From positions 2,024,001 to 2,088,000 of the forward strand of contig NZ_AP023212.1 of the NCBI RefSeq assembly GCF_016593255.1: a DNA stretch of 64,000 nucleotides, given 5' to 3'. This DNA comes from Hydrogenimonas urashimensis (GTDB lineage Bacteria; Campylobacterota; Campylobacteria; Campylobacterales; Hydrogenimonadaceae). The notes under the pieces are model-generated. The model saw only the letters and a program-made list of their open reading frames with translations, was not told the origin of the DNA and did not search any database. The position numbers and the translations under genes were made by a program. Shown in pieces: positions 27,087-34,483 of the stretch (positions within the stretch are counted from its first letter, which is position 1; every line of letters starts with the position of its first letter).

Positions 27087-27495
27087 CATGACCCTCTTTG
27101 TGACAGGATGTGAAAAAAAAGATTGGCACCAACCGGAGAAAATCCATTGGGACAGAGATATGTGCGAGCGGTGCAAAATGGCCATCAGCGAACGAAAATA
27201 CGCCGTGGAAGTGATCGATCCCAAAACCCGCAGACACTACAAATTCGACGATATCGGCTGCGCGATCCTGTGGTTCAAAGAGGAACATCTCGATTGGGGC
27301 GATGAAGCGATCATCTGGGTCAAAGACGGCAAAACGGGAGAGTGGATCGATGCTAGAAAAGCGTGGTATTCGACCAATAAAATCACGCCGATGGGATACG
27401 GATTCACGGCCTACAAAACCAAAGACGAAGCCGGTGGCGGTGAAGTGATCGATTTCGAAGAGGTCAAACGGCGTGTCATCAAGATAGGACGATGA
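27010..27495 (+). CDS. nosL: NosL-type copper-binding lipoprotein (copy 1)
   Basis: Outer- or inner-membrane lipoprotein that binds Cu(I) and delivers it to apo-NosZ. The NosL domain has CERCKMAI (Cys-x2-Cys-x-Met), then FDDIGCAILW, WIDARKAWY and TPMGYGFTAY. The start is uncertain: GTG 27010 places the lipobox Cys (FVTGC) at residue 34, a normal signal length, while ATG 26917 (14-nt overlap with nosF) would put it at residue 65. The N-terminal coding part is made of the heptamer tract, so a repeat expansion may have rebuilt the signal peptide. It sits between nosF and nosY. Confidence 0.85.
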   Translation: MLRAPIRDFGFLVSFSRFLFSVLFVSMTLFVTGCEKKDWHQPEKIHWDRDMCERCKMAISERKYAVEVIDPKTRRHYKFDDIGCAILWFKEEHLDWGDEAIIWVKDGKTGEWIDARKAWYSTNKITPMGYGFTAYKTKDEAGGGEVIDFEEVKRRVIKIGR

Positions 27496-27499
27496 AACG

Positions 27500-27534
27500 G
27501 AAATGAGAAATTTGGAATCGGAAAACGGAAACAA
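27500..27534 (+). repeat. Degenerate heptanucleotide tract B
   Basis: Five consecutive 7-nt units of the form GAAAxxx/GGAATCG occupy the gap between this nosL and nosY. Units share GAAA at the same phase. Confidence 0.6.
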
Positions 27535-27570
27535 AGCGGTATTTCCCGGAACGAAAGAAATGGAGATTTT

Positions 27571-28398
27571 ATGAAAAATCTTGGATTGGTGGCCTACCTG
27601 GATATCAGAGAGAGCCTTCGGGCGAAGTGGTTCTATGTCTATGCCTTCGTATTCGGCGGTCTGATGGGACTCTTTTTCATCAGCGGCATCACCGATTCGG
27701 TGGTGATGGGGTTTACGGGTCTTAGCCGGCTGCTGCTTGTTTTCATTCAGGTAACGATCATCATTCTGCCCATTTTCATTCTCATCACGACGGTCAAGTC
27801 GATCGCCGCGGACCGGGAGAGCAATGTCTTGGAGTATATGCTCTCCTTTCCCATTTCCCTCGCTGAGTATTACTGGGGCAAATTGTTGGGGCGGTTCATG
27901 ACCGTCTTTTTTCCGGTCATCGTCGCCCTTTTTATCGGGGTTGCCTGGGGCCTTAGCCAAGGAGGGGAGATGCCCTGGGCAATGATTTTTCTCTATTCGG
28001 CGCTGATATTTTCCATCTGTATCGTTTTTCTGGGAATCGCCTTTTTCATTTCAACCCTGGTCAAGTCCCACGATGTGGCGCTGGGGCTCTCTTTTACGGT
28101 ATGGATCGTGCTTCTGGGCTTCATCGATGTGGCTTTGATCGGGCTGATGATGCAAAACAGAATCTCCGACGAAGCGATTCTGACGATCGCCATGCTCAAT
28201 CCGCTGGAAGCGTTCCGTATCGGGGCGATCGCGCTGTTTGATCCGGAACTGACCGTCATCGGCCCGGTGGCCTACTATCTTCTGGATACGCTGGGGCACA
28301 CTTTTTTGATGCTTTATGCCGTGGTCTATCCGATCGTGCTGGGAGGGATATTCGCCTTTCTCGGGTATCTGGCGTTTCGAAAACGCGATCTTCTGTAA
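27571..28398 (+). CDS. nosY: NosY, ABC transporter permease
   Basis: Membrane subunit of the NosDFY complex. 275 residues with six hydrophobic spans and the ABC-2 type pattern including TTVKSIAADRESNVLEYMLS followed by PISLAEYYWGKLLGRF, close to NosY family sequence. A GGAGAT-type site lies near the ATG. Together with NosF it would energise transfer of a sulfur species to NosD in the periplasm. Confidence 0.95.
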   Translation: MKNLGLVAYLDIRESLRAKWFYVYAFVFGGLMGLFFISGITDSVVMGFTGLSRLLLVFIQVTIIILPIFILITTVKSIAADRESNVLEYMLSFPISLAEYYWGKLLGRFMTVFFPVIVALFIGVAWGLSQGGEMPWAMIFLYSALIFSICIVFLGIAFFISTLVKSHDVALGLSFTVWIVLLGFIDVALIGLMMQNRISDEAILTIAMLNPLEAFRIGAIALFDPELTVIGPVAYYLLDTLGHTFLMLYAVVYPIVLGGIFAFLGYLAFRKRDLL

Positions 28399-28526
28399 TA
28401 GTTTTTCAAGACGGCAGATGGCAAAATGATTCTGCCGGACCGTTCGGGGCTGCGAAGGAGATGGAAGCGAAAGCCCGTTCGGTTTTCATGATTTGACAAA
28501 ACGAATGCAAAGGGGGAATAGAATAG

Positions 28527-29012
28527 ATGAGACGATTGCTGTCGGTATTGATGGTTGTGGCCCTGGGACTTTTCGCGGCACAGAATCAGAAGGTGAAAGA
28601 GGAAGTGGCGTTCGACCCGGTCTACGGTCTGCCGATTGGAAAATATCCGAAGTTCGAGGCGGACGTGATTCTCAAGGACGGCCGTACCATCCGTTTCTGC
28701 TGCGTCAAAGCGATGCTCGATTTCTACTATCGCCCCTGGCTCTTTCCCGAATTCAAGGTAAGCCGTGACAGAAAAGAGATCGAAAGGATGATCGTCAGAG
28801 ACTATCTCGACGGCACGAAAACCGAGGCGGAAAAAGCCTGGTACGTTTACGGCAGCCGGGTTGCCGGCCCCCACGGTGACGACCTGATTCCGCTCGGTTC
28901 GAAGGTTCGTGCCGAACTCTTCGTCAAACGGTACGGAGGCTCGCGTATCATGGATTTCAAGACGGTGAAGCAGAAAGGTTTCGGCCTGATCGATTTCCTC
29001 GACTCTCCTTAA
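28527..29012 (+). CDS. NosL-like protein lacking the CxxCGM copper motif (copy 2)
   Basis: 161 residues with a cleavable-looking signal (about 1-19). It aligns well with the second domain of the next gene: PxYPKFEADV against KHPKWAAFI, RDYLDGTKTEAEKAWYVYGS against RDYYTLKPVWAKEAWYVVGS, GDDLIPLGSKVRAELFVKRYGG against GNELIPFKEKKAAENFMRDHHG. Where NosL has CPVCGM, this protein reads DPVYGL, so both Cys and the Met are gone. It has instead FCCVKAM about 25 residues later. AAGGGGG lies ten nt upstream of the ATG. Likely an altered-specificity or scaffold NosL; function unknown. Confidence 0.82.
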   Translation: MRRLLSVLMVVALGLFAAQNQKVKEEVAFDPVYGLPIGKYPKFEADVILKDGRTIRFCCVKAMLDFYYRPWLFPEFKVSRDRKEIERMIVRDYLDGTKTEAEKAWYVYGSRVAGPHGDDLIPLGSKVRAELFVKRYGGSRIMDFKTVKQKGFGLIDFLDSP

Positions 29013-29061
29013 CAGAGAGTTAATGCCTCTTCGGTATGATAGTAAAAAAGAAGGAGAGACC

Positions 29062-30222
29062 ATGAAGCGTCTGATTGCAGCCTTGTTGCTTGGTATCGGG
29101 CTTTTCGTCTATGCCGATGCGGCGGCGTTTGGCAAGATGGCCACCAAAAAACCGGAACTGATACAGCAGGGACCCCAGAAGATGTGGTGTTCGGTGTGCG
29201 GGATGAATCTGAAGATGTTCTACAAAACATCCCACGCGGTGATCCTTGAAGACGGTACGAAAAAGCAATACTGCTCCATCCGCTGTCTCGCGGCAGACTG
29301 GCCGAATATCTCCCAAAAGGTCAAGAAAATCCTGGTCGTCGATGCGGCGACGGAAAAACTGATCGATGCGAAGCGGGCCCATTATGTCGTCGGTTCGAAA
29401 GTCAAAGGGACCATGAGCATGACCAGCAAGATCGCTTTCGGGTCGCTGGAAGATGCCCGGGATTTTCAGAGAAAATTTGGCGGAAAAATCGTCGATTTCG
29501 ACGAGGCGTTCGCGATGGCACGGGAGAGTCTCGCCAAAGATTCGATGATGATAGCGAAGAAGAAAGAGAAAAAGATGTATCCAATGGGTGAGAGAATCTA
29601 CAAAAAGATGTGCCGGCCCGTGGATGTGTCGAAATATGCCCGCATCAACGAACTCAAAGCGGCAATCAAAACGGAAAAACTCTGCAAACCGATGAAAGAG
29701 AAGCAGCTTCAGGCCGTGGCGCTTTACCTGTGGGACATCAAAGGAGGACACGTCCCCGCATCGCCAGAACGTACCGCAAAGCATCATGGGAAGAACGAAG
29801 GAAATATGCCCGAAGTCGGCAGAGAGGAGAAGTGTCCGGTCTGCGGCATGTTCGTTTACAAGCATCCCAAATGGGCCGCTTTCATCTACTACGAAAAGAA
29901 CGGCAGGCTGGCCCACCTGGCCTTTGATGGTGTCAAAGACATGATGAAATTCTATTTCAACCCCGGCAAATGGGGCGATTACGGCGATATCAAAAAGCAT
30001 ATCAAAAAAATCGTCGTCCGCGACTACTATACGCTCAAGCCGGTCTGGGCGAAAGAGGCGTGGTATGTGGTAGGCAGTGATGTCTACGGCCCCATGGGCA
30101 ACGAGCTGATTCCTTTCAAGGAGAAAAAAGCGGCGGAAAATTTCATGCGTGACCATCACGGCAAGAAGCTGCTGCGATTCGATCAAATCACCCAAGAGCT
30201 TGTCTACAAACTGGATGAATAG
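29062..30222 (+). CDS. nosL: Two-domain NosL protein with cytochrome-like linker (copy 3)
   Basis: A 386-residue exported protein. Domain 1 (about 35-155) has CSVCGM (Cys43, Cys46, Met48) plus YCSIRC. Domain 2 (about 255-380) has CPVCGM (Cys258, Cys261, Met263). Between them (about 172-235) lies a stretch shaped like a small c-type cytochrome, from MGERIYKKMC to LQAVALYLWDIKGG, but without CxxCH. The ATG 29062 has AAGGAGAG upstream and a 20-residue signal peptide. I infer two Cu(I) sites in one chaperone for NosZ loading. The next gene starts inside its last codons. Confidence 0.88.
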   Translation: MKRLIAALLLGIGLFVYADAAAFGKMATKKPELIQQGPQKMWCSVCGMNLKMFYKTSHAVILEDGTKKQYCSIRCLAADWPNISQKVKKILVVDAATEKLIDAKRAHYVVGSKVKGTMSMTSKIAFGSLEDARDFQRKFGGKIVDFDEAFAMARESLAKDSMMIAKKKEKKMYPMGERIYKKMCRPVDVSKYARINELKAAIKTEKLCKPMKEKQLQAVALYLWDIKGGHVPASPERTAKHHGKNEGNMPEVGREEKCPVCGMFVYKHPKWAAFIYYEKNGRLAHLAFDGVKDMMKFYFNPGKWGDYGDIKKHIKKIVVRDYYTLKPVWAKEAWYVVGSDVYGPMGNELIPFKEKKAAENFMRDHHGKKLLRFDQITQELVYKLDE

Positions 30223-30532
30223 AAGAATACGATATTTCGTGCTCATGACCGCCGCCATGGTGGTGGCCTTGGCGGCTGAGATCACCGGTTTCACTCTCGC
30301 AAAAGGTGTGACGGGCGCAGAAAAGAGGCAAAAAAGAGAGTTTGTGGCATGGGTGCAGCTGCCCGATCTCAGTGTTGCGACGGAGGCGCGTTTTATACGG
30401 TTCCGCACCCTGGCCGATGCCTACGCGCCCTTTAACGAAAGTCCCGAACTTCTGGACTATTTCCCCGCCTCTTTCACCTACGCACCCGCCGACAATGTCG
30501 CCAAAATACCTTCGAAGATCGTGTTGAAATGA
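30215..30532 (+). CDS. Small membrane-anchored protein in the nos cluster, unknown
   Basis: 105 residues, not recognised. One N-terminal hydrophobic segment (about 5-25) after three basic residues, then a polar periplasmic part with WVQLPDLSVATEARFIRFRT and a Pro/Tyr-rich end. It overlaps the two-domain nosL by 8 nt and the permease by 4 nt, so it is clearly translated within this operon. Possibly a periplasmic partner of the following FtsX/MacB-type transporter. Confidence 0.65.
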   Translation: MNRRIRYFVLMTAAMVVALAAEITGFTLAKGVTGAEKRQKREFVAWVQLPDLSVATEARFIRFRTLADAYAPFNESPELLDYFPASFTYAPADNVAKIPSKIVLK

Positions 30533-31698
30533 AAAATCTCTTCGCCTTCGCACTGAGTTCTTTGATGCGGCGGGGGAGCAAAAATCTTTTCATTTTCGTC
30601 GTTTTCACGGTGATGATCTTCATTCTCGCTTCGATATTTTCGATTACCCATGCCCTGAAGGCGGAGATGTTCACGACGCTCGAGGCGCTTCCTGACATTA
30701 CGGTACAGCGGATCGTGGCGGGCAAGCAGACCGATATCGATGCGGGGCGAAGCGAGAGGATTGCGCAGATTTTCGGTGTGACCGATGCGCTGCCGAGGGT
30801 CTGGGGATACTACTATTTCCCCCGGGCGGGGGTCAACTTCAGCATTGTGGGGGTGGAAGCCTTCGGAACCCAGTACAAAGCTTCTCTTGAAAGCGTGGCC
30901 GACATCTACGCCGACAGACTGGCCTCCGGCGATACGATGATCGTGGGCAAGGGGGTCGAAGAGACGCTGGCACGCAACTTTTTCAAGGGCTATTTCTATT
31001 TCGTCAAACCCGATGGCGATTTGAAAAAAGTGACCCTCGCCGGGGTCTTCAAACCCGCCACCTCTCTTGAGAGCAACGACATCATCGTCATGGAAAACGG
31101 ACTGGTTCGGGAGATTTTCGGAATGGATGAGGAGGCGGCGACCGACATCGTCGTCCATGTGGCCAATCCCGACGAGGTGCGCACCGTCGCCCGGAAGATC
31201 AGTGAACTCTATCCCGACACCCGGGTCATAACCAAGGAGGATCTGAAAATCAGCTACCAGAATGTTTTCGATTACAAAAGCGGCATTTTCCTGGCGCTGT
31301 TCATCATCGCGATTTTCACCTTTTTCATCATCATCTACGACAAGGCGAGCGGACTGAGCAGCGAAGAGAAACGGGAGATCGGCATTCTCAAGGCGCTTGG
31401 ATGGAAGATCGGCGACATTCTACGGGTCAAGTTCTTCGAGGCCATCGTCATATCGATCGGCGCCTATCTGGCAGCGGTCCTACTGGCACTCGGCTACGTT
31501 TTCGGTTTCAACGCGCCCCTGATGCGCAACCTCTTCATGGGATATTCGGTGCTCAAGCCGCCTTTCGATCTTCCGTTCTCGCTTGATGGCGGAACACTGG
31601 CGCTGATCTTTTTCACGACGGTACCCGTCTATATCGCCGCGACACTGATTCCTTCCTGGAAAGCGGCGACACTGGAGGCGGACGAGGTGATACGATGA
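30529..31698 (+). CDS. MacB/FtsX-type ABC transporter permease
   Basis: 389 residues with the type VII exporter layout: one N-terminal span (about 17-40), a periplasmic domain of about 210 residues, then three spans near 260-280, 305-335 and 355-380. FtsX hallmark: SSEEKREIGILKALGWKIGDILRVKF. Such permeases work as mechanotransmitters or lipoprotein extractors (MacB, LolCE). Pairs with the ATPase at 31853. Being inside the nos cluster, it may act on NosL lipoproteins or copper delivery; this is inference. Confidence 0.85.
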   Translation: MKNLFAFALSSLMRRGSKNLFIFVVFTVMIFILASIFSITHALKAEMFTTLEALPDITVQRIVAGKQTDIDAGRSERIAQIFGVTDALPRVWGYYYFPRAGVNFSIVGVEAFGTQYKASLESVADIYADRLASGDTMIVGKGVEETLARNFFKGYFYFVKPDGDLKKVTLAGVFKPATSLESNDIIVMENGLVREIFGMDEEAATDIVVHVANPDEVRTVARKISELYPDTRVITKEDLKISYQNVFDYKSGIFLALFIIAIFTFFIIIYDKASGLSSEEKREIGILKALGWKIGDILRVKFFEAIVISIGAYLAAVLLALGYVFGFNAPLMRNLFMGYSVLKPPFDLPFSLDGGTLALIFFTTVPVYIAATLIPSWKAATLEADEVIR

Positions 31699-31706
31699 AT
31701 TCTGTT

Positions 31707-31833
31707 GTTGCTCGTTGGTCGTTGGTCGTTGGATTTTCGTTATTGGGCATTGGGCATCGGGCATCGGGCATCGGGGGCCGTTTCGCGGCCTCTTTCCTTT
31801 TCCTCTTACCGGTTTCTAATTTCCGATTTCCTT
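31707..31833 (+). repeat. Degenerate heptanucleotide tract C
   Basis: Between permease and ATPase genes. Units read GTTGCTC, GTTGGTC, GTTGGTC, GTTGGAT, then TTGGGCA twice and TCGGGCA twice, in 7-nt phase up to about 31775. A second block GGTTTCT-AATTTCC-GATTTCC spans 31811-31831. This is the clearest of the three tracts. Confidence 0.75.
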
Positions 31834-31852
31834 CATGGATGGAGGAAAACCC

Positions 31853-32542
31853 ATGCTGATCGAAGTAAAAAACGTGACGAAGGTGTTCAATCCGGGACGT
31901 CCCAACGAGATGACGGCACTGGAAAATGTCTCTTTCGGAATCGAAAGGAACGAGCTGGTGATTCTCAAAGGACCCAGCGGCAGCGGAAAGAGTACGCTGC
32001 TCTCTCTCATCGCCGCGCTTCAGAAGCCCACATCCGGCGAGGTGGTGGTCGACAACGAGCGGGTCTCCAAACTCCCCGACGATTTCGCGGCGCTCTTTCG
32101 CCGTCACAAAATCGGGTTCATCTTCCAGAAATTCAATCTCATTCCCACACTCAGTGTCTTCGAGAATATCATCACCCCCCTGATGCCCGAAAAGCTGGCA
32201 GAAAAAGAGCTCGAGGCCAAGGCCGAACGGGTCATGGCGGAGTTTTCCATCGCGCACAAGCGCAACGAATTGGCCAAAAACCTCTCCGGCGGCGAACAGC
32301 AGCGTACCGCCATCGCCCGGGCACTCGTCAACGATCCGCCCATCATCCTCGCCGACGAACCCACCGCAAACCTGGATGAAAAGCTGGCAAAGGCGTTTTT
32401 GGAGTATGTGGGGCGCATCAAGGAGGAGGGCAAAACCATCGTTATCGCCACCCATGATCCCCTCTTTTTCGGGCTCGACATGACCGACAGGGAGATCGGG
32501 TTGCATAACGGGAAAATCGTATCGGTGAAAAGTGGAACGTGA
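31853..32542 (+). CDS. MacB/LolD-type ABC transporter ATPase
   Basis: A 229-residue ATPase partner of the FtsX-type permease. Walker A GPSGSGKSTLL (about 37), Q-loop FIFQKFNLIPTLSV, signature NLSGGEQQRTAIARAL, Walker B PIILADEPTANLD, and an IATHDP switch. GGAGG lies 7 nt before the ATG at 31853. Family sequence is of the lipoprotein-release/macrolide-export type rather than NosF type. Confidence 0.9.
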   Translation: MLIEVKNVTKVFNPGRPNEMTALENVSFGIERNELVILKGPSGSGKSTLLSLIAALQKPTSGEVVVDNERVSKLPDDFAALFRRHKIGFIFQKFNLIPTLSVFENIITPLMPEKLAEKELEAKAERVMAEFSIAHKRNELAKNLSGGEQQRTAIARALVNDPPIILADEPTANLDEKLAKAFLEYVGRIKEEGKTIVIATHDPLFFGLDMTDREIGLHNGKIVSVKSGT

Positions 32543-32654
32543 TAGGTGAATCGCTGAAATATTCGTCGGCTTCGCCGATGGAGTCATGCAAGAGTACTGG
32601 GGAGCAAGACGACCGGTCGGCCCCGTTTGTTCTCGGCTTCCAAAGGATGCCGGT

Positions 32655-33614
32655 ATGCTGAATCCCGATGTCATCGCCATTGTGATGCTCGACGCCATCC
32701 TTTTTCTCTTCGCTTTGACGGCATTGGCCATTTCGGTGCAGATTGTGCGCAGGTGGGATTCGGCGGCCACGACACCGCTGCAGTACAGGCTCGAGAAACG
32801 CGCCTATCTCGTTGCGACGATCATCAAATTCATCTTCTACCTCAAGCTGCCGCTCTTTGTCTATTTCATCTATACGCTCGACCTGCTTTCTGCTATCCTG
32901 CCCGGTGCCATGTGTGCGGCGGGAGTGACCAATGCCACGGTCTACGGCATGCCGCTTTTTGTCGTCAAAATCCTCGACCTTTACCTCTTCGGTCTCTGGA
33001 TCGTCGTACACACGATCGATATGCACAAACCGGACTACCCCTTCACGAAGATGAAATTCTGGCTTTTTATTCTCATTTTCCCCTTTTTCGCCCTGGAAGT
33101 AGGGCTTGAGGTACTGCATTTTAAAGGCATCAATCCCCATGTCATTGTCAGCTGCTGCGGGACCCTCTTTTCTGCGGCGAAAAGTTCTGCCGCATCGCTC
33201 TTCATCACTCTGCCCGTGCCGGTGATCCTGGCGCTTTTTTACGGCAATTTCGCTCTGATTCTCATGGCGTGGCTGCTGAAACGCCCGGGGCTGACGGCGT
33301 TTTTGAACCTGCTTTTCGTACCGGTGGCGATCGTTTCGCTGATCGCCTTCTTTTCGACCTATGTCTACGAATTGCCTCACCATCACTGCCCCTTCTGCCT
33401 GCTTCAAAGCGACTATCACTACGTCGGCTACCTGATGTATACCGCCCTTTTTGCAGGAACTTTTTTCGGGATCGCCGCCTGGGTGGGAAAAAAGCTGGGG
33501 TATCCGGCGGCAAAACGGTGGACGCGATGGTCACTGATTGGGGATATTTTATATGTTGCTCTGGTATCATTCTATCCGATCGCTTTTTATCTCAAAAACG
33601 GAGTATGGCTTTGA
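32655..33614 (+). CDS. Polytopic membrane protein with CPFC motif, nos cluster
   Basis: 319 residues, not recognised as a named family. About eight hydrophobic spans. Periplasm-facing Cys candidates: CAAGVTNATVYG (about 93), SCCGTLF (about 164), and HHHCPFCLLQSDYHYVGY (about 250), in which three His precede a CxxC pair. AAAGGA precedes ATG 32655. It overlaps the next nosL by 10 nt. The combination of His and CxxC at a membrane edge suggests copper or thiol redox chemistry, possibly reducing or loading NosL proteins; this is inference. Some VKOR-like proteins also use CPFC-type motifs, but I see no overall match. Confidence 0.7.
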   Translation: MLNPDVIAIVMLDAILFLFALTALAISVQIVRRWDSAATTPLQYRLEKRAYLVATIIKFIFYLKLPLFVYFIYTLDLLSAILPGAMCAAGVTNATVYGMPLFVVKILDLYLFGLWIVVHTIDMHKPDYPFTKMKFWLFILIFPFFALEVGLEVLHFKGINPHVIVSCCGTLFSAAKSSAASLFITLPVPVILALFYGNFALILMAWLLKRPGLTAFLNLLFVPVAIVSLIAFFSTYVYELPHHHCPFCLLQSDYHYVGYLMYTALFAGTFFGIAAWVGKKLGYPAAKRWTRWSLIGDILYVALVSFYPIAFYLKNGVWL

Positions 33615-34087
33615 GACGGTTTCTGATAACGCTTTTAGCGCTTTTTGTGGCAGGCTGCAGCGGTTCGGGCGGCGGCAGCGGTCTGAGCAGTCCGGATGGC
33701 GGACCGGTCGCTTTCAAACCGGGCAGTGTCACCTGCCCCCAATGCCACATGGATGTCAAATCCCTGACAGACAGCACAGAGCTGATCGACGACAACGGCA
33801 GGGTGACGGTTTTCGACGATCCCGGATGCATGGCGCTCTGGATGGATGCCCACGGCATCGATCCCTCCTCGGCGAAAATCTATGTCTATACACGCGACAC
33901 CCATCGGTGGATCGATGCGGCAAAAGCGCACTATTCCCAAACCGATCCCACGCCGATGGGGTACGGCTTCGGAGCCTACGAGAAACCGGCCGAAGGGCGT
34001 ATTGCGTTTAAGGAGATGCGGCTTCGGGTTCTGCAGGGGCTGACCCTCAAAGACCCGAAAATCAGGAAAAAACTGCTTGGATATTAG
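33605..34087 (+). CDS. nosL: NosL-type copper-binding lipoprotein (copy 4)
   Basis: 160 residues. Signal peptide with lipobox VAGC (Cys17), a Gly/Ser-rich linker, then the NosL domain with CPQCHM, FDDPGCMALWMDAHG, WIDAAKAHY and TPMGYGFGAYE. It is closest in layout to copy 1 (same FDD-GC and TPMGYGF features). CGGAG precedes the ATG, which lies within the end of the previous gene. Confidence 0.92.
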   Translation: MALRRFLITLLALFVAGCSGSGGGSGLSSPDGGPVAFKPGSVTCPQCHMDVKSLTDSTELIDDNGRVTVFDDPGCMALWMDAHGIDPSSAKIYVYTRDTHRWIDAAKAHYSQTDPTPMGYGFGAYEKPAEGRIAFKEMRLRVLQGLTLKDPKIRKKLLGY

Positions 34088-34130
34088 CGCCAAAGGCGCC
34101 ATAGAGACAACATACGAAAAAAGGAAAAAC

Positions 34131-34412
34131 ATGGCATACGAACCCGAATTCAAATCGATGATCAAGGCCAAACCGTTGGGCGGATGGTATATCGAACTGA
34201 CCGAAACAGCCACAGGCGAAACGGTAGTCTGCGACAATCTGGACGAATATATGCACAAGATAGAGGAGATGGGACAGGAGTACGGTCCGGACATGCAGGT
34301 CGCCTGGAGTGTGGATCCTACCGTCGACAGGAAAATCATGGATGCCTATATCCTGGAGATACGCGGTTTGATGCGCAAATACCAGGAAGAAAGCGGCGTC
34401 GGCGGCGAGTAG
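34131..34412 (+). CDS. Small cytoplasmic protein at the end of the nos cluster
   Basis: 93 residues, not recognised. Acidic, no signal peptide or membrane segment, single Cys in TVVCDNLDEYMHKIEEMG. Good ribosome site (AAAGGA). The fold looks alpha/beta with a helical C-terminus. Its position 43 nt after nosL copy 4 and before a shared terminator hairpin suggests it ends the nos transcript. Function unknown. Confidence 0.65.
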   Translation: MAYEPEFKSMIKAKPLGGWYIELTETATGETVVCDNLDEYMHKIEEMGQEYGPDMQVAWSVDPTVDRKIMDAYILEIRGLMRKYQEESGVGGE

Positions 34413-34445
34413 CCAGGGCCATGGAAAACGCGGGATGAATCATAA

Positions 34446-34464
34446 GAGCCGGTAAAACCGGCTC
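34446..34464. terminator. Hairpin between nos cluster and nnrS (convergent)
   Basis: An 8-bp perfect GC-rich stem with a 3-nt loop lies between the two converging stops. There is no long T run on either side, so termination may be incomplete. Confidence 0.55.
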
Positions 34465-34483
34465 GCGGAATACGAGACTCTCT

